This document shows, piece after piece, positions 1-10,300 of a DNA stretch of 64,000 nt. Source of the stretch: Bifidobacterium actinocoloniiforme DSM 22766 (GTDB lineage: Bacteria > Actinomycetota > Actinomycetes > Actinomycetales > Bifidobacteriaceae); assembly GCF_001263395.1 (NCBI RefSeq), contig NZ_CP011786.1, positions 372,001 through 436,000 on the forward strand, given 5' to 3'. The position numbers and the translations under genes were made by a program. How positions within the stretch are numbered: position 1 is the first letter of the stretch; every line of letters begins with the position of its first letter. The notes under the pieces are model-generated. The model saw only the letters and a list, made by a program, of their open reading frames with translations, did not search any database and had not been told where the DNA came from.

Positions 1-117
1 CTCCCTCTCCACCAGTCTATCCCGGACCCCGTTCAGCGGGTTCAGACCTTGGCGCGGCTGGCTCACCTGACGGCGAGAGGGTCTGGCAGGCCGGACCCCT
101 TTCGCTATGATGAAGGT

Positions 118-1620
118 ATGGCTGATTTCTCCGAGATTCTCTCCACGTTTCAGGACTTCGACGAAGCCGACCGTGAGTGGCTTCATTTGCTGGTGGCCGA
201 CTGGCAGGTGATCGCCGACCTGAGCTTTGCGGACCTGCTGCTCCTCCTGCGGCGCAAGGATGGGCGCTATGTAGTCGCTGAGCAGTGCCGACCCTCCACG
301 GTCATGTCCCTGCTCACCGAGGATGTCGTAGGCGACTTGCTGCCCGAGGACCGCACAGCGGAGTTGGACACGGCCATGAACTCGAAGAAAGTCCTGCGTT
401 CCAACAAGATGCGCACGATTGGCAAAGTTACGGTCTGCGACGTTTACGCCCCCATCCGCCACCAAGGGAAGACCCTGGGGCTGGTGGCCAGGGAGACGAA
501 CATGGCCACCCGCGAATCAAACGGCCGCTACGAGGGGGAGAGCATCAACGCCGGCAAGGCCTTGTTCGATATGGTTACCCGGGGGCGGTTCCCCTACTCG
601 GACTCGGTCTTGAACCAGCGCCATAACGCGCGCGTAGCCGACGGCTTCATCATCCTGACCGCCGATGGGATTGTGCGCTACGCCTCGCCCAACGCCATCT
701 CCTGCTTCCGCCGCCTCGGATCGGTCGAGACCATGCCCGGTCAGTACCTGAGCGAGATCGGCACTTCGCTGATTCAACAGAACGACCCCCTGCCTGAGTC
801 ACTGCCATTGGTGCTGACCGGCAAGGCGGCCGTCGATTCTGAACTAGTGGTCAACCGTTCCGCCGTCTCCATGCGCTCCCTGCCCTTGTATGGCAAGGAA
901 GGGCGTGTGGGAGGCATCGTCCTGTGCAGGGATGTGACCGAGTTAAGAAGGCGGGAGAAGGAATTGCAGACCAAGGACGCCACAATCTCCGAAATCCACC
1001 ACCGGGTCAAGAACAACCTGCAAACAGTCTCCGCCCTTTTACGGCTCCAGAGCCGGCGGACCAAGTCCGAGGAGGTGCGCAAGGAGCTGGAGGAAGCCCA
1101 GCGGCGGGTGCAGACCATAGCGGTTGTGCACGAGGGGCTGAGCCAGACCGCCGACGAGATCGTCGACTTCGACAAGGTGATAGCCAACCTGCTGAAGCTC
1201 AGCGTGGACCTGGCGACCACCTCCGACCAGAAAATCGCCATATCCTACATCGGCAAGTTTGGCATGATGCCGGCCCAGGACGCCACGCCCCTGTCGCTGG
1301 TGCTGACCGAGCTGGTCAACAATGCGGTCGAGCACGGTTTCGAGGGCCGCAAGAGCGGTCACATCACGATTTCCGTAGGTCGCGGAGGCGATAACCTGAA
1401 TGTCGTGGTCGAGGATGACGGCAATGGCTACGACACGGAATCCAAGGCTGGGTTGGCCCGCCCATCCGGTTCGGGACTTGGCACGCAAATCATTAACACG
1501 TTCGTGACTAACGACTTCGGTGGCACGGTGCGCTGGGGGCCTCGCCGCGATGGCGGCACCCGCGTGGTGATTAACATCAAGCTGCGCGTGGCCCAGAAGA
1601 CTGGCGACAAGAGCCTCTGA
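118..1620 (+). CDS. pdtaS: Sensor histidine kinase, PdtaS-like (HisKA_2 type)
   Basis: Predicted cytosolic sensor kinase of 500 residues. The N-terminal part looks like the GAF/PAS sensing region of PdtaS proteins. It is followed by a HisKA_2 dimerisation motif, EIHHRVKNNLQ, with the phospho-acceptor histidine at about residue 294/295, and by an HATPase region with the N box (ELVNNAVEHGF) and glycine-rich boxes (EDDGNGYD, GSGLGTQI). No membrane segment is visible. In actinobacteria this kinase phosphorylates the ANTAR-type RNA-binding regulator PdtaR, and a good PdtaR candidate lies about 29 kb downstream at 30397. The reading frame is open to a TTG at 49, but I chose the ATG at 118 (MADFSEIL), where family-like sequence begins; the ribosome site there is weak, so the start is less certain than the family. 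Confidence 0.85.
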   Translation: MADFSEILSTFQDFDEADREWLHLLVADWQVIADLSFADLLLLLRRKDGRYVVAEQCRPSTVMSLLTEDVVGDLLPEDRTAELDTAMNSKKVLRSNKMRTIGKVTVCDVYAPIRHQGKTLGLVARETNMATRESNGRYEGESINAGKALFDMVTRGRFPYSDSVLNQRHNARVADGFIILTADGIVRYASPNAISCFRRLGSVETMPGQYLSEIGTSLIQQNDPLPESLPLVLTGKAAVDSELVVNRSAVSMRSLPLYGKEGRVGGIVLCRDVTELRRREKELQTKDATISEIHHRVKNNLQTVSALLRLQSRRTKSEEVRKELEEAQRRVQTIAVVHEGLSQTADEIVDFDKVIANLLKLSVDLATTSDQKIAISYIGKFGMMPAQDATPLSLVLTELVNNAVEHGFEGRKSGHITISVGRGGDNLNVVVEDDGNGYDTESKAGLARPSGSGLGTQIINTFVTNDFGGTVRWGPRRDGGTRVVINIKLRVAQKTGDKSL

Positions 1621-1659
1621 GCGCGGTCGATTGCTGCGACGGACCAAGACATACGAAAT

Positions 1660-1696
1660 GGAGGGACTTGGCGATGCTCTATCGCCAAGCCCCTCC
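1660..1696. terminator. Hairpin terminator between pdtaS and whiB
   Basis: An inverted repeat pairs GGAGGGACTTGGCGAT with ATCGCCAAGCCCCTCC across a very short loop, with one mismatch. It sits between two convergent genes and can end transcription from both sides. There is no strong T-run. Confidence 0.65.
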
Positions 1697-1762
1697 ATAA
1701 GGTTGCTTACAAGCGGTCACAGGCTGTAAGGCGAAGCTTCCAGCCTCATGCCTGCGCCAAGC

Positions 1763-2038
1763 TCAGGACTGCTGCATGGCCTGGGTTCGGCGGGCGCGCA
1801 TGGCCCGGCGCTTCAAGGCCCGCCGCTCATCCTCGCTCAAACCGCCCCAGACCCCGTAATCCTGGTTGGTGTCCAGAGCGCACTTCAGGCAAGCGTCGAT
1901 GACCTCGCAGGTCCGGCAGACGGCCTTGGCCTCTTCAATCTGCTGGTAGGCGGCGCCCGTGTTTCCCACCGGGAAGAAGAGCTCCGGATCCTTGTCACGG
2001 CATGCCGCTTTGGCCCGCCAATCAAATGCGCTGCTCAT
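1763..2038 (-). CDS. whiB1: WhiB-family iron-sulfur transcription factor (WhiB1-like)
   Basis: A 91-residue Wbl protein. It carries the four cysteines expected to bind a [4Fe-4S] cluster: Cys13, the CRTC pair at about 41-44, and Cys50 in DACLKCAL. The GVWGG turn and a basic tail (RRALKRRAMRARR) follow. Overall length and sequence (DWR.KAACRD.DPELFFPVG, SEDERRALKRR) are closest to what I know of WhiB1, an essential, nitric-oxide-sensitive regulator that binds the primary sigma factor. It is the first gene encountered reading into the minus-strand envelope block, though it is the last in transcription order after the FtsK-like gene. The WhiB1 rather than WhiB2 assignment is from memory of the family and moderately certain. 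Confidence 0.9.
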   Translation of the reverse strand: MSSAFDWRAKAACRDKDPELFFPVGNTGAAYQQIEEAKAVCRTCEVIDACLKCALDTNQDYGVWGGLSEDERRALKRRAMRARRTQAMQQS

Positions 2039-2111
2039 GCTTGATGTACCCCTTGCCTTCCATACTTTGGAACTCGAACTTCTTATAGGGAAGCACGATT
2101 ACGCCGACTTT

Positions 2112-4094
2112 TCAAGGTTTTGGCGGCGATTTCCCACAGGGCATGCATTGGAGGGCCCTGGCCTGGCCCCGTCCGACCAGGACCGCTCGGCCCGGTGTGG
2201 CGGACGCCTTGGAGCCCAGACGCGCCAGGAGGGAGGTTGGGATGCCTGCCATCAGATCCGTTCCACGGTCGCCGCTGGGGAAAAGGATACGCACCGGGAA
2301 AAGCTCGGGCTTGCGCAGGGGGCGGGGCGACTCCAGGCTCAGCAACACGTCAACGCGAGAGTCCTCCAGCGCTGCTTGCAGGCGGCGGGCCAGGGGCTCC
2401 TGGTTCAAGGGGTCCATGAGTTTGTCGGCTCCGTCAATCAGCCAGAGGGCGTGCGGTGCGCGTGGGGGCTGGCACCTGTCTGCCTGTCGTTGTTGCCCAT
2501 TTGCGCGCATGACTGGCCCCGACCCGGGCACCTGGCAGGGACTTGCCCACGATTCTGGAGCGGATGGGTTCGCTCTGATTCGTCGGCTGACGAAGCCCTG
2601 AGACCTCGGCTGGGTCCAGGTCAGTTGAAGGGGCCCCCGTCCCAGGTCGTGGCCAGCCAGGGCTTCAAGTTGGGAGAGGATGGTTTTCAAGCAGGTGGTC
2701 TTCCCCCGGCCTGCCCCACCGATAACGGCAATGTTCCCCTCGATCGGGAGCAGACAGGGAGAGGTCATCACCCCATCGTCGGTCAAGCCAATCGGCAGGA
2801 GTGGGCAGCGGTCCCTGACACGCGGGCCATACTTGCCCCTTGCGTGCGCCGGCAGCTGCTGAGGCAGGGGGGTGGTGAAAAGGGCTTTCGCTGGGTTAAG
2901 GCCAGCGAAAGCGGCGGCCAAGCGCACATGATCAACCACCAGGCCCACATCCGCGCACGGCGAGCAGCGGAAGGGTTCCAACCGATCGCCATCGCTCCAG
3001 AAACCGGCCCCCGGCAGGTTGGGGCTGATTCTCGCCGCGCAATCCGCCCCAAGCAGCTCCTTGGATTGAAGGGGTTCACGCACCCGCAGGCTGATGTTCA
3101 GGTTCATGTTCGACTTCATATGGGCGCTCACCTGGCCCATCGGGTTTTGCGTGCAGGCGATCAGGTTCATGCCCAGGGAGCGCCCCAGGGAGGCCAGCTG
3201 GACCAGGTGGTCCATATAATTCGGCAGCTGCTGGCGCAAGGCCTGGAACTCGTCGATGACCACAACCAGGCGGGGTGGCGGTTGGCGTAGGTCGCTGGCT
3301 CCAGTGCCCCCTTCGGCTGCAATCAGGTGCTCGCGGCGCTTGAGTTCGCGTTCGATGCCCTCGATGGCCCGGACCGCGTGGTCCAGGTCCAGGTCGGAGA
3401 CCGAACCCGCTGTGTGGGGTAGTCGGCTCAGCTGGTTGAAGGCGGAGCCACCTTTGAAATCCAAGAAGACGAAATTGAGTTGGTTGGGCGGCAGGGCGCA
3501 GGCTAAGGACAGGCACCAGGCCTGTAGGAAGACGGACTTGCCTGATCCGGTCGTACCGGCCACAAGGGCGTGCGGGCCCTGCTTGGGCAGATTCAGGCGG
3601 AAGTCGCCGTCGGGGCAGACGCCGATGACCGCCTCGCAGAGCGACTCGGTCAGGTCCGTGCGTTCCCCTGCGAGGAGCCAGCGGCGGACGACCCCCTGCC
3701 AGAGGGCTCCGCCAGAGTCCCGCGCCTCATGTCCTGGCAGGATGCGCTCCAAGCGGGGAGGGGAGAGGGTTTCGAAGCAGGGATTGAGGTCGTTTGTGAT
3801 TCCCGCTGACCAAGGTTCATTGGAAGAGACCGTCCTGTGGGCCGACCGAGGGGATTGACGCTCCTGTCGTTCACCCAAGTAGGTGGATAAGCCCGCCGCC
3901 AGGCTGGCTAGGAGGCTGGGGGCGAAAAGGGCCGCGTACATCCAGCGCCCCTGGGCTCCCATCAGCGCGACGAGTGCCACCTGGGCCAGGATTGGCGCCA
4001 CTTGGCCAGCCAAACGCAGTTTGGAAATCGCGGCTTGGCATTTATCTGGGCCGTCGTTCGCGCGTGGGCGCCGCGTGTGGGGGAATCCGCTCAT
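2112..4094 (-). CDS. FtsK/SpoIIIE-domain ATPase with two P-loop modules (EccC/EssC-like)
   Basis: A 660-residue membrane ATPase. Two membrane segments lie at about residues 30-46 and 52-72. The first FtsK/SpoIIIE domain has Walker A GTTGSGKS (180-187), the LDFKGGSAF motif (about 211-219) typical of type VII secretion ATPases, and Walker B LVVVIDEF (276-283). A second, weaker P-loop module has GGAGRGKT (459-466) and LWLIDGADKL (550-559). The architecture of tandem ATPase modules fits the EccC/EssC secretion motors better than the DNA translocase FtsK, which has one motor and a gamma domain; neither gamma domain nor FHA domain is seen. No WXG100 substrate or other secretion gene is in the window. 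The neighbours are LCP ligases and whiB. Its job is therefore open: an orphan secretion motor or an envelope-associated ATPase. Confidence 0.8.
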   Translation of the reverse strand: MSGFPHTRRPRANDGPDKCQAAISKLRLAGQVAPILAQVALVALMGAQGRWMYAALFAPSLLASLAAGLSTYLGERQERQSPRSAHRTVSSNEPWSAGITNDLNPCFETLSPPRLERILPGHEARDSGGALWQGVVRRWLLAGERTDLTESLCEAVIGVCPDGDFRLNLPKQGPHALVAGTTGSGKSVFLQAWCLSLACALPPNQLNFVFLDFKGGSAFNQLSRLPHTAGSVSDLDLDHAVRAIEGIERELKRREHLIAAEGGTGASDLRQPPPRLVVVIDEFQALRQQLPNYMDHLVQLASLGRSLGMNLIACTQNPMGQVSAHMKSNMNLNISLRVREPLQSKELLGADCAARISPNLPGAGFWSDGDRLEPFRCSPCADVGLVVDHVRLAAAFAGLNPAKALFTTPLPQQLPAHARGKYGPRVRDRCPLLPIGLTDDGVMTSPCLLPIEGNIAVIGGAGRGKTTCLKTILSQLEALAGHDLGRGPLQLTWTQPRSQGFVSRRIRANPSAPESWASPCQVPGSGPVMRANGQQRQADRCQPPRAPHALWLIDGADKLMDPLNQEPLARRLQAALEDSRVDVLLSLESPRPLRKPELFPVRILFPSGDRGTDLMAGIPTSLLARLGSKASATPGRAVLVGRGQARALQCMPCGKSPPKP

Positions 4095-4172
4095 GGGTCA
4101 TGAGTCTGCTCCCTAGTGGCCTAACAGGTCCAGTCTGTCAGACGCATGTGGTCGAATGTGCCTGACGCCCGC

Positions 4173-5528
4173 TTACATGCCGCCAACGGTGCCGGGTTGG
4201 TGGGTGCCTTTGTTGAGACGGTCGAAGAGGTCCAGGTTGCGTTTGTCATCCAGCAGCACGGTGGAGCCAAGACCGCCTGGATAGTAGTCAGGGTCTGTCC
4301 AATAGACCGAGCCGTTGATCCCATCGGCCCCGGATGCGTCACGGAAGGCCAGGAGCATGCGCGCCAAGGTCAGGGGGTTAGCGTTCTCATCCACGATGAC
4401 AGCGCCTAGGGCCGCCTTGGCTAGCTTGGAGTCGGTGGAGGGATTGCTCAGGGTCTTCGGCGAAGCCGCTTTCTGGGCGATGGCGCCAATCACCTTCCGT
4501 TGACGCTCGGCCCGGCCGAAATCTCCCTTGGAATCCGCGTAGCGCATGCGGGAGAAGGCCAAAGCGGTCCCGCCGTCAACGTCGTGGCATCCCGCGGTCC
4601 AATTGAGCCCGGAATACGGATCGTTGACGCTCTGGTCATAGCACAGGTTGACGCCGCCAATGGCGTTGACGACGCCTTCCAAGCCTCCGAAGCGAATCAG
4701 AGCGGCATGGTCGATTTTGTGGCCGGTGATGACTTCGACCTGCCCGGTCAGTGCTGGGTAGCCCTGCAGGTTAGCGACAGCGTTGATTTTCATATCCTCG
4801 TCTCCCGCCTTCACCAACGAGTCACGGGGGATTGAGATCAGTGAAGCGGGACCGTGCTTCGGCTTGGTCAGCACCAGAATCGTGTCGGTGCGGAATCCCG
4901 GAGTATCGTCTGAGCTGCCAGTGCCTTGAGTGCCGTCGCGCTCGTCCGAGCCAAGGATGAGCCAGGATGTGGCCGGCCCCGAAGCCATCTGTGTGAGCAT
5001 GTTTTTATGCTGGAGCTGCCGGTCCACCCACATCCAGGTGTAGCCGCAGCCAGCAGCCGTGAGCCCCAGGATCAGGACCAGAAGGATGGCTATGGTCTTG
5101 CGCACGCGATGACGGCCGGGCTTGCCCGCTGTTGCGGTGAACGCCGCAGGTCTCGTGGCTGGAGCGACTGAAGTCAGCGGGCGGGGCATGGATGCGTTGG
5201 CTCCGCCGGCCATGCGGGAGGAGCCAGATGAGCGCCTTGCCGAGCGAGGGGGGGTCGGATTGGCCGCACGAGGCCCGTCGCTGGAATAGGCTACGGGCAG
5301 GGAGGACTTCCCGCGCCCAATGCTCTGACTGGTCCTGGGGGTGGCTGGAGCGGCGCCCGAACGAGCTGTGCCCCCGCTCCGACGGGGTTCGCGCGCCTGG
5401 CTGGCTTGCTTGGTCTGCTGGGGTTGTCTGGCTTGCACGTGCTGGCGGCGAAATTGCTGGGAGCTACCGGCGGGAAGGAAGGAGGGGGGTTCCTGTGCCG
5501 ACGATTGACGTTGTTCTCTCTCGCTCAT
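4173..5528 (-). CDS. LytR-CpsA-Psr (LCP) family glycopolymer ligase
   Basis: A 451-residue membrane-anchored LCP protein. A long, disordered, Ser/Gln/Pro/Arg-rich cytosolic N-terminus of about 140 residues is followed by one membrane segment (about 145-167). The extracytoplasmic LCP domain then starts with TSWLILGSDERDG and continues through DTILVLTKPKHGPASLISIPRDS, the conserved Arg/Asp lipid-phosphate-binding core. LCP enzymes attach undecaprenyl-linked glycopolymers to peptidoglycan. It lies 82 bp downstream of a second LCP gene on the same strand and is probably cotranscribed with it and the FtsK-like gene. The long N-terminal tail is unusual compared with the short cytosolic parts of most LCP proteins. 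Confidence 0.9.
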   Translation of the reverse strand: MSEREQRQSSAQEPPSFLPAGSSQQFRRQHVQARQPQQTKQASQAREPRRSGGTARSGAAPATPRTSQSIGRGKSSLPVAYSSDGPRAANPTPPRSARRSSGSSRMAGGANASMPRPLTSVAPATRPAAFTATAGKPGRHRVRKTIAILLVLILGLTAAGCGYTWMWVDRQLQHKNMLTQMASGPATSWLILGSDERDGTQGTGSSDDTPGFRTDTILVLTKPKHGPASLISIPRDSLVKAGDEDMKINAVANLQGYPALTGQVEVITGHKIDHAALIRFGGLEGVVNAIGGVNLCYDQSVNDPYSGLNWTAGCHDVDGGTALAFSRMRYADSKGDFGRAERQRKVIGAIAQKAASPKTLSNPSTDSKLAKAALGAVIVDENANPLTLARMLLAFRDASGADGINGSVYWTDPDYYPGGLGSTVLLDDKRNLDLFDRLNKGTHQPGTVGGM

Positions 5529-5610
5529 CAGGATCCATCCCCTAGTCTCGCCCCCGGTCTCTTCAGACTTAGACTTAACATGCCGCTAGAATTCACCGAG
5601 GATTTCCCGC

Positions 5611-7062
5611 TCACTTCTGCGCAGGAACGGCACATACGGTGGCGGACAGGTAGCGGTCGGCGATGCCGATGTACTGGCCGCTGCCCGCATCCCGGATCGT
5701 TCCATCTTCGGAATCTACGATTCCCCCAGTTACTGGGTCGATCAGCTGGCCGCCGCGGGTGATTAAACCTGTTTTGGGGTCGGGGGTCTCTTGTTGGTTT
5801 GCCGAAGCCGAGGGGGACGTTCCCTGGGCGCCCTGGGTCTGCGTCTGAGCCTGGGGCCGCTGTCCCTGTTCGCGTTGGGATGGTGCCTGTTTGCCAGCGG
5901 CATCCAGATTCTGCTGCCTGACCTGGTTGAGCTCGGCATCGGTCAGGGGTTTCTCCGCTCGGAGTGCGGCCCATACGGTCTTGGCGTCGCTGGACCAACG
6001 CACCCGGGCTTGGGGGTAGTCGGGATCGGGTTCGACAGGCAGGGTCCTTGAGTAGACATGCGAGGCGTCGATGTGTTGCATGCTGTCCGCCAGACCGTAC
6101 AGGGTCATCACATTGCCCAGGCCCTGGCTGAACTGCAAGGCCGACAGGGAGGTCTTAGATAGTTGGAACATTTTGCCGAAGTTGGAGTAGACATCGCTGC
6201 TCTTGGCCTCGTTCATCAGCGACTTGATCAGGTACTGCTGGCGGGTGGTGCGCATGATGTCGGAGCCGTCCGTGCCGGTGCCGTGACGCATACGCGCGTA
6301 CTGGGTGGCTTGGGTGCCATCCAAGTGTTGCAGTCCGCGCTTGATGTCGACGCCGGTGTAGCCGTCCCAAGTGTCTTGCGGCACGCAGATATTGACACCG
6401 CCCAGGGCGTCGATCACGTCCTTGAGTCCGTTGAAATCAGCGACGACGAACTGTTGGACGTCCAGACCGGTCAGGGTGTTGACCGCCGTCAGCGCGCAAG
6501 AGGCGGCCGAGGCCACGTCGCCACCCTGCTGGTAGCCGGTGGCGAAGATTGAATTGAACATCACGTAGTGCCGGGCGGGAATGGTCTTCCCGGAGCTCGT
6601 CGTGCAAGCTGGGGCGTTGACCATTGAGTCGCGGGGGATGGGCACCAGGTTAATGTAGGAGCGGTCAGCGGCGATTTGCGCAACGATGGCTGTGTCCGAC
6701 TGGTGGTTCTCGGCGTCTTCGGGGTCATCGCCGCCGATGGCGGCGTTTCCGGCGCCTGAGCGTGTGTCCTGGCCGAGGACGAGTACGTTCAGGGTCTTAC
6801 CCTTGTAAATGTCCTCGGGCTTTGGGGTCTTGGCACCGGCCTTGAGCTGGTGGACCGAGGGGACGACGTTGACGCTGCCGAGGATCTCGATCGCGGCAGC
6901 GGCGACGAAGGCGGCTACGAAAGCGATGGCGGCGCACGCGCTGATGGCTACGGCCTTGCGGGCCCGGTGGGAGATTCGGAATCCAAGCGAGTGTTTGGGG
7001 CCCGAACGAGCCCGCCCACGGATGTTGGGCAGGTCGTGGTTGCTCTCCTTGTGTGAGGTCAC
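5611..7062 (-). CDS. LytR-CpsA-Psr (LCP) family protein with C-terminal tail
   Basis: A 483-residue LCP protein. One membrane segment lies at about residues 37-61, followed by the LCP domain (LNVLVLGQDTRSG, VPIPRDSMVN, LDGTQATQYARMRHG). The C-terminal tail of about 110 residues is Gln/Ala/Ser-rich, then ends in a short segment with many Gly and Asp (GGQLIDPVTGGIVDSEDGTIRD), possibly a small wall-exposed module. I start at the GTG at 7062, which has AGGAAGG about seven bases upstream. It diverges from the giant glycosyltransferase gene, so a glycopolymer synthesised by that enzyme and ligated by these two LCP proteins is a reasonable inference. Confidence 0.9.
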   Translation of the reverse strand: MTSHKESNHDLPNIRGRARSGPKHSLGFRISHRARKAVAISACAAIAFVAAFVAAAAIEILGSVNVVPSVHQLKAGAKTPKPEDIYKGKTLNVLVLGQDTRSGAGNAAIGGDDPEDAENHQSDTAIVAQIAADRSYINLVPIPRDSMVNAPACTTSSGKTIPARHYVMFNSIFATGYQQGGDVASAASCALTAVNTLTGLDVQQFVVADFNGLKDVIDALGGVNICVPQDTWDGYTGVDIKRGLQHLDGTQATQYARMRHGTGTDGSDIMRTTRQQYLIKSLMNEAKSSDVYSNFGKMFQLSKTSLSALQFSQGLGNVMTLYGLADSMQHIDASHVYSRTLPVEPDPDYPQARVRWSSDAKTVWAALRAEKPLTDAELNQVRQQNLDAAGKQAPSQREQGQRPQAQTQTQGAQGTSPSASANQQETPDPKTGLITRGGQLIDPVTGGIVDSEDGTIRDAGSGQYIGIADRYLSATVCAVPAQK

Positions 7063-7364
7063 GTTCGCGCCTTCCTGCTCTGCGCTGCTGGTTCCATGCT
7101 CGCCGCGCGCTTGGGCAGACGGGTCCTACGAGCTGTCGTGCGCGCATACTCCCGCCAATTGTAAGACTTGGGCTGGCCTGGAAGGCCCGGCCAAGAGCTC
7201 CAGAGGCCGACTGCCGGCGTGCGTGGACGGGGTCCCGGGCCCGCCGCTGGGCGGGAAGGCGCTCTGCTGACTTGGCTTGGGCCTGCGGGCGGAGCGAATG
7301 TGAAAAATGTGCAAGAACTGCCGGACTCAGGGCCTCATACAAGGCCTTGCGTAGACTGGAGCCT
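7063..7364. other. Divergent intergenic region between LCP and glycosyltransferase genes
   Basis: About 300 bp without a convincing gene. It must carry the promoters of both flanking genes. I see no clear -35/-10 pair, operator or hairpin that I would defend. Confidence 0.4.
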
Positions 7365-10300
7365 ATGACTTCGTCCACTCCTGTGTTCTCCGACGTCCAG
7401 CAGGTCCTCGCCAGCGTCTTGGCCGAACGGCCCCGCTCCGTCCGGCAGGAGGTGGATCCGTCGGTCGCGGCTCTGGTGAGCGTGGAGGCCGATATGACCT
7501 ACCTGCCCGCCACCCTGTCCGGCCTGTTCAGCCAGAGGCTCATGCCTTCCCTGGTCATCATCGCCGACTGCTCGGGTCGTACCACTGAGCCCTTGTACTC
7601 CACGCTGACGCTTGATCGGGGCCAAGGACAGGCTCCCGCTCGTACGGTGCGGATTGAAGTGGTGAGGGCTCACGGGGCCAGGTCGTACGGTGACGCGGTG
7701 CGCCGTGCTTTGGGCTACGCTAATCTTCCCGCCAGTGTGCGCGCTCTTTGGCTCTTGCATGATGACTCCCGTCCCTTGGACGAGGACTGCTTGGAAACCT
7801 TGGTTGGCACCTGGCGTGATACGCCCGCGGCCTCCTTGCTGGGCGCCAAACAACTGGACTGGGAGGGCCGGGGCCTGCACAACGTGGGGTCCTATGCGGT
7901 TAAGGGAGGGCTGAACAGCCTGGTTGTGGACGGCGAACCCGACCAGGAGCAGTACGACGCCCGGCAGGATGTCTTCGCGGTCAGCCTGGCCGGCGCCCTG
8001 GTGCCCTTGCAGACCCTATCATCCCTCTCGGGTTTGGGCTCCTGGGCCAGCACCTTCGGCTTATCCGCTGACTTCTGCCGGAGGGCCTGCCTGTCCGGGG
8101 GCCGGGTGGTGGTGGCCCCGGCCGCGCGGATCGCTCATCGTCGGGCCCGCTACGAGGGTTTGCGCGGCAAGGATGGCGAGCAAAGCGAGCAGGAGAACCC
8201 GCGCGACAGCTCCATGCAGGTCATCGATGCCCGCGAATCATACTTGTACTCGGGGCATCGGCCTCTGACCTGGCCTGTGCTCTGGATCGCCCGTCTTCTG
8301 GCCGCTTTCTGGTTCGCTGCGCTCAGCCTGACCGCCCAACGGCCCTATGCGGCGGTCTGCGAGCTCTGCGCCCCCTGGCGTGTGCTGGGCCACTTGGGCC
8401 ATCTCTTCTCGGCCCGCCTTCACTTGTCCCGGGTCGTCAACACATCGTTCAAGCATTTGGAACCACTTCAGGCCTCCCACGCGCAGGTCAAACAGTGGAG
8501 GGCACGCACCAGGGCTTATGAGGACCAGTTGGCCCGTCCTCTGCTCAGCAACCTGGCTCGTGCGCACTTACGCAGGCTTCAGCGAATCCGTGTCCTCTGG
8601 GCCCTGGGCATGGTTGTCGTTGTGATGGTTTACACGGCTTGGGCCGCTTGGCCTGTCCTCAAATCCCTTTTCCAAGGAGGTGCCCTGACCTCCGACTACT
8701 TGCTGAGCTCGTCGGCAGGGTTGGGGCAGCTGGCTCGCGCGGCGACCGTGCCGTGGACCTGGGGTTTGGCCCTGGGCGCACCCAGCCCGCCCACGCCTTT
8801 CCTTCTCCTGCTGCTGCCGCTGGCCGTTCTGACCGGCGGTCGGGTCTGGGTGGCCGTGGCCTTCCTCTTCTTCGCTTGCCTGCCTTTGGCGGCCCTGTCT
8901 TTCTGGGCTTTGGCTGGTGTCTTCACCCGATCCAACCCGATTCGGGCCATCTCCGGTCTGCTTTGGGCCGCTTTGGCTTTCGCCCTGCCCCTTTACGCCG
9001 ACGGTGACCTGCCAGGCCTGGTCGTTCTGGCTTTCCTGCCCGCGGCCTTCGCTTTCACCTTCCGGGCTGTGGGCATGTACCACACCGAGCAGCCGGCTCA
9101 ACCACACCCCTCCGCCAGGAGCGCGGCTTGCGCCTCCCTGTGCTTCATGGCTGTTGTGCTGGCCGAACCTCAGCTCCTGCTGGCCTTGGTGGTCGTCTTC
9201 ATCCTCTTCGTCTGCCTGGTGGTTAGCCACAGGACCATGCTGGTCATGATCCCCCTCCCTGCGGCCCTGGCTATGGCGCCAACCCTGGTCAACGCGGTAG
9301 GGCACTGGGGCCAGGGAGGCTGGCGGCAGTTGTTCGGCGATGTGACCCAAGCCTCCTCATCCCGCTTCGGGCATCCCAGGGCAGCGAGCGTGGTGGACCT
9401 GGTCACAGGCTTGCTGCGGGTGGATGTCTCTGGCGGACCATCGACTTGGTTGGCTCGTAATTCATGGCAATCCTTGGCCTTTCTCGGCGTCTTGGCCCTC
9501 GTTGCAGCAATCGCCCTGGTCAGTCTTTGCCTGTCCTCGATTTCCCGTGTCTCCCGGCTCATGTGGTTCCTGTCCATCGTGGGCGCGGCCCTGGCTACGG
9601 TTTCCGCCTGCGTGGCGGTGGGGCAGGATTGGTCCGGGCCAGTCGCTGGGTCGCCCTTGCCTGGTCTGATGCTCGCTCTTCTAGGTCTGCTGGCCTGTGT
9701 TGCGATGATTGCTGGGGGCGCGGTCACGCCGTTCACCGCGATGAATGTACGCTGGAGTAACGGTTACCATGCCTATACGGCTTTGGGGTCAGCCACCGAC
9801 GCTTCCGAGTTGGAGGCTGAGGCCAACGGCGACGTCTCCCAGTCAGCGTCCGCCGTCAGCTTCCATGGTCTGATCAGACGGTTACTGGGCCGCTGGTCCC
9901 TCACACGAGTAGCCAGGGCCGTCCTTGCCGTCGTCCTCCTGGCCATCCTGGCTTTCTGTGGCGCTGTGGGGCTGCATAGCGCATCTGTCTCGTCCCTTGC
10001 AGCCAGGCAGGGAGGTTTGCCGATGGTGGCGGTGGATTACCTGAGCCGTTCCGAGTCTCACCGGGTCCTCGCCCTGGCGCCGGTCAACGAGCGCCAAGTG
10101 GGCTTTGTCTCCATGCGCACGGCCAGGGGCGATATGGTGGACTCTTCGGCTGCCGCCCAATCCATGCCCCTGAGCGGTCGGCAGGACCAAGCTGACCGGA
10201 GACTCTCCTCGGCTGCCGCCGCCTTGATGGCCAGCGCGGATTCCCAGGCGATTGAGACGATCAGTCAGCTGGGCTTCGGAGGCATCTTCGTGCCGTCCGG

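Noticed and set aside
1959-3290. Long plus-strand frame opposite the FtsK-like ATPase gene
   Set aside because: Antisense shadow of a G+C-rich gene; no family motifs, no ribosome site, and the minus-strand frame has clear Walker motifs.
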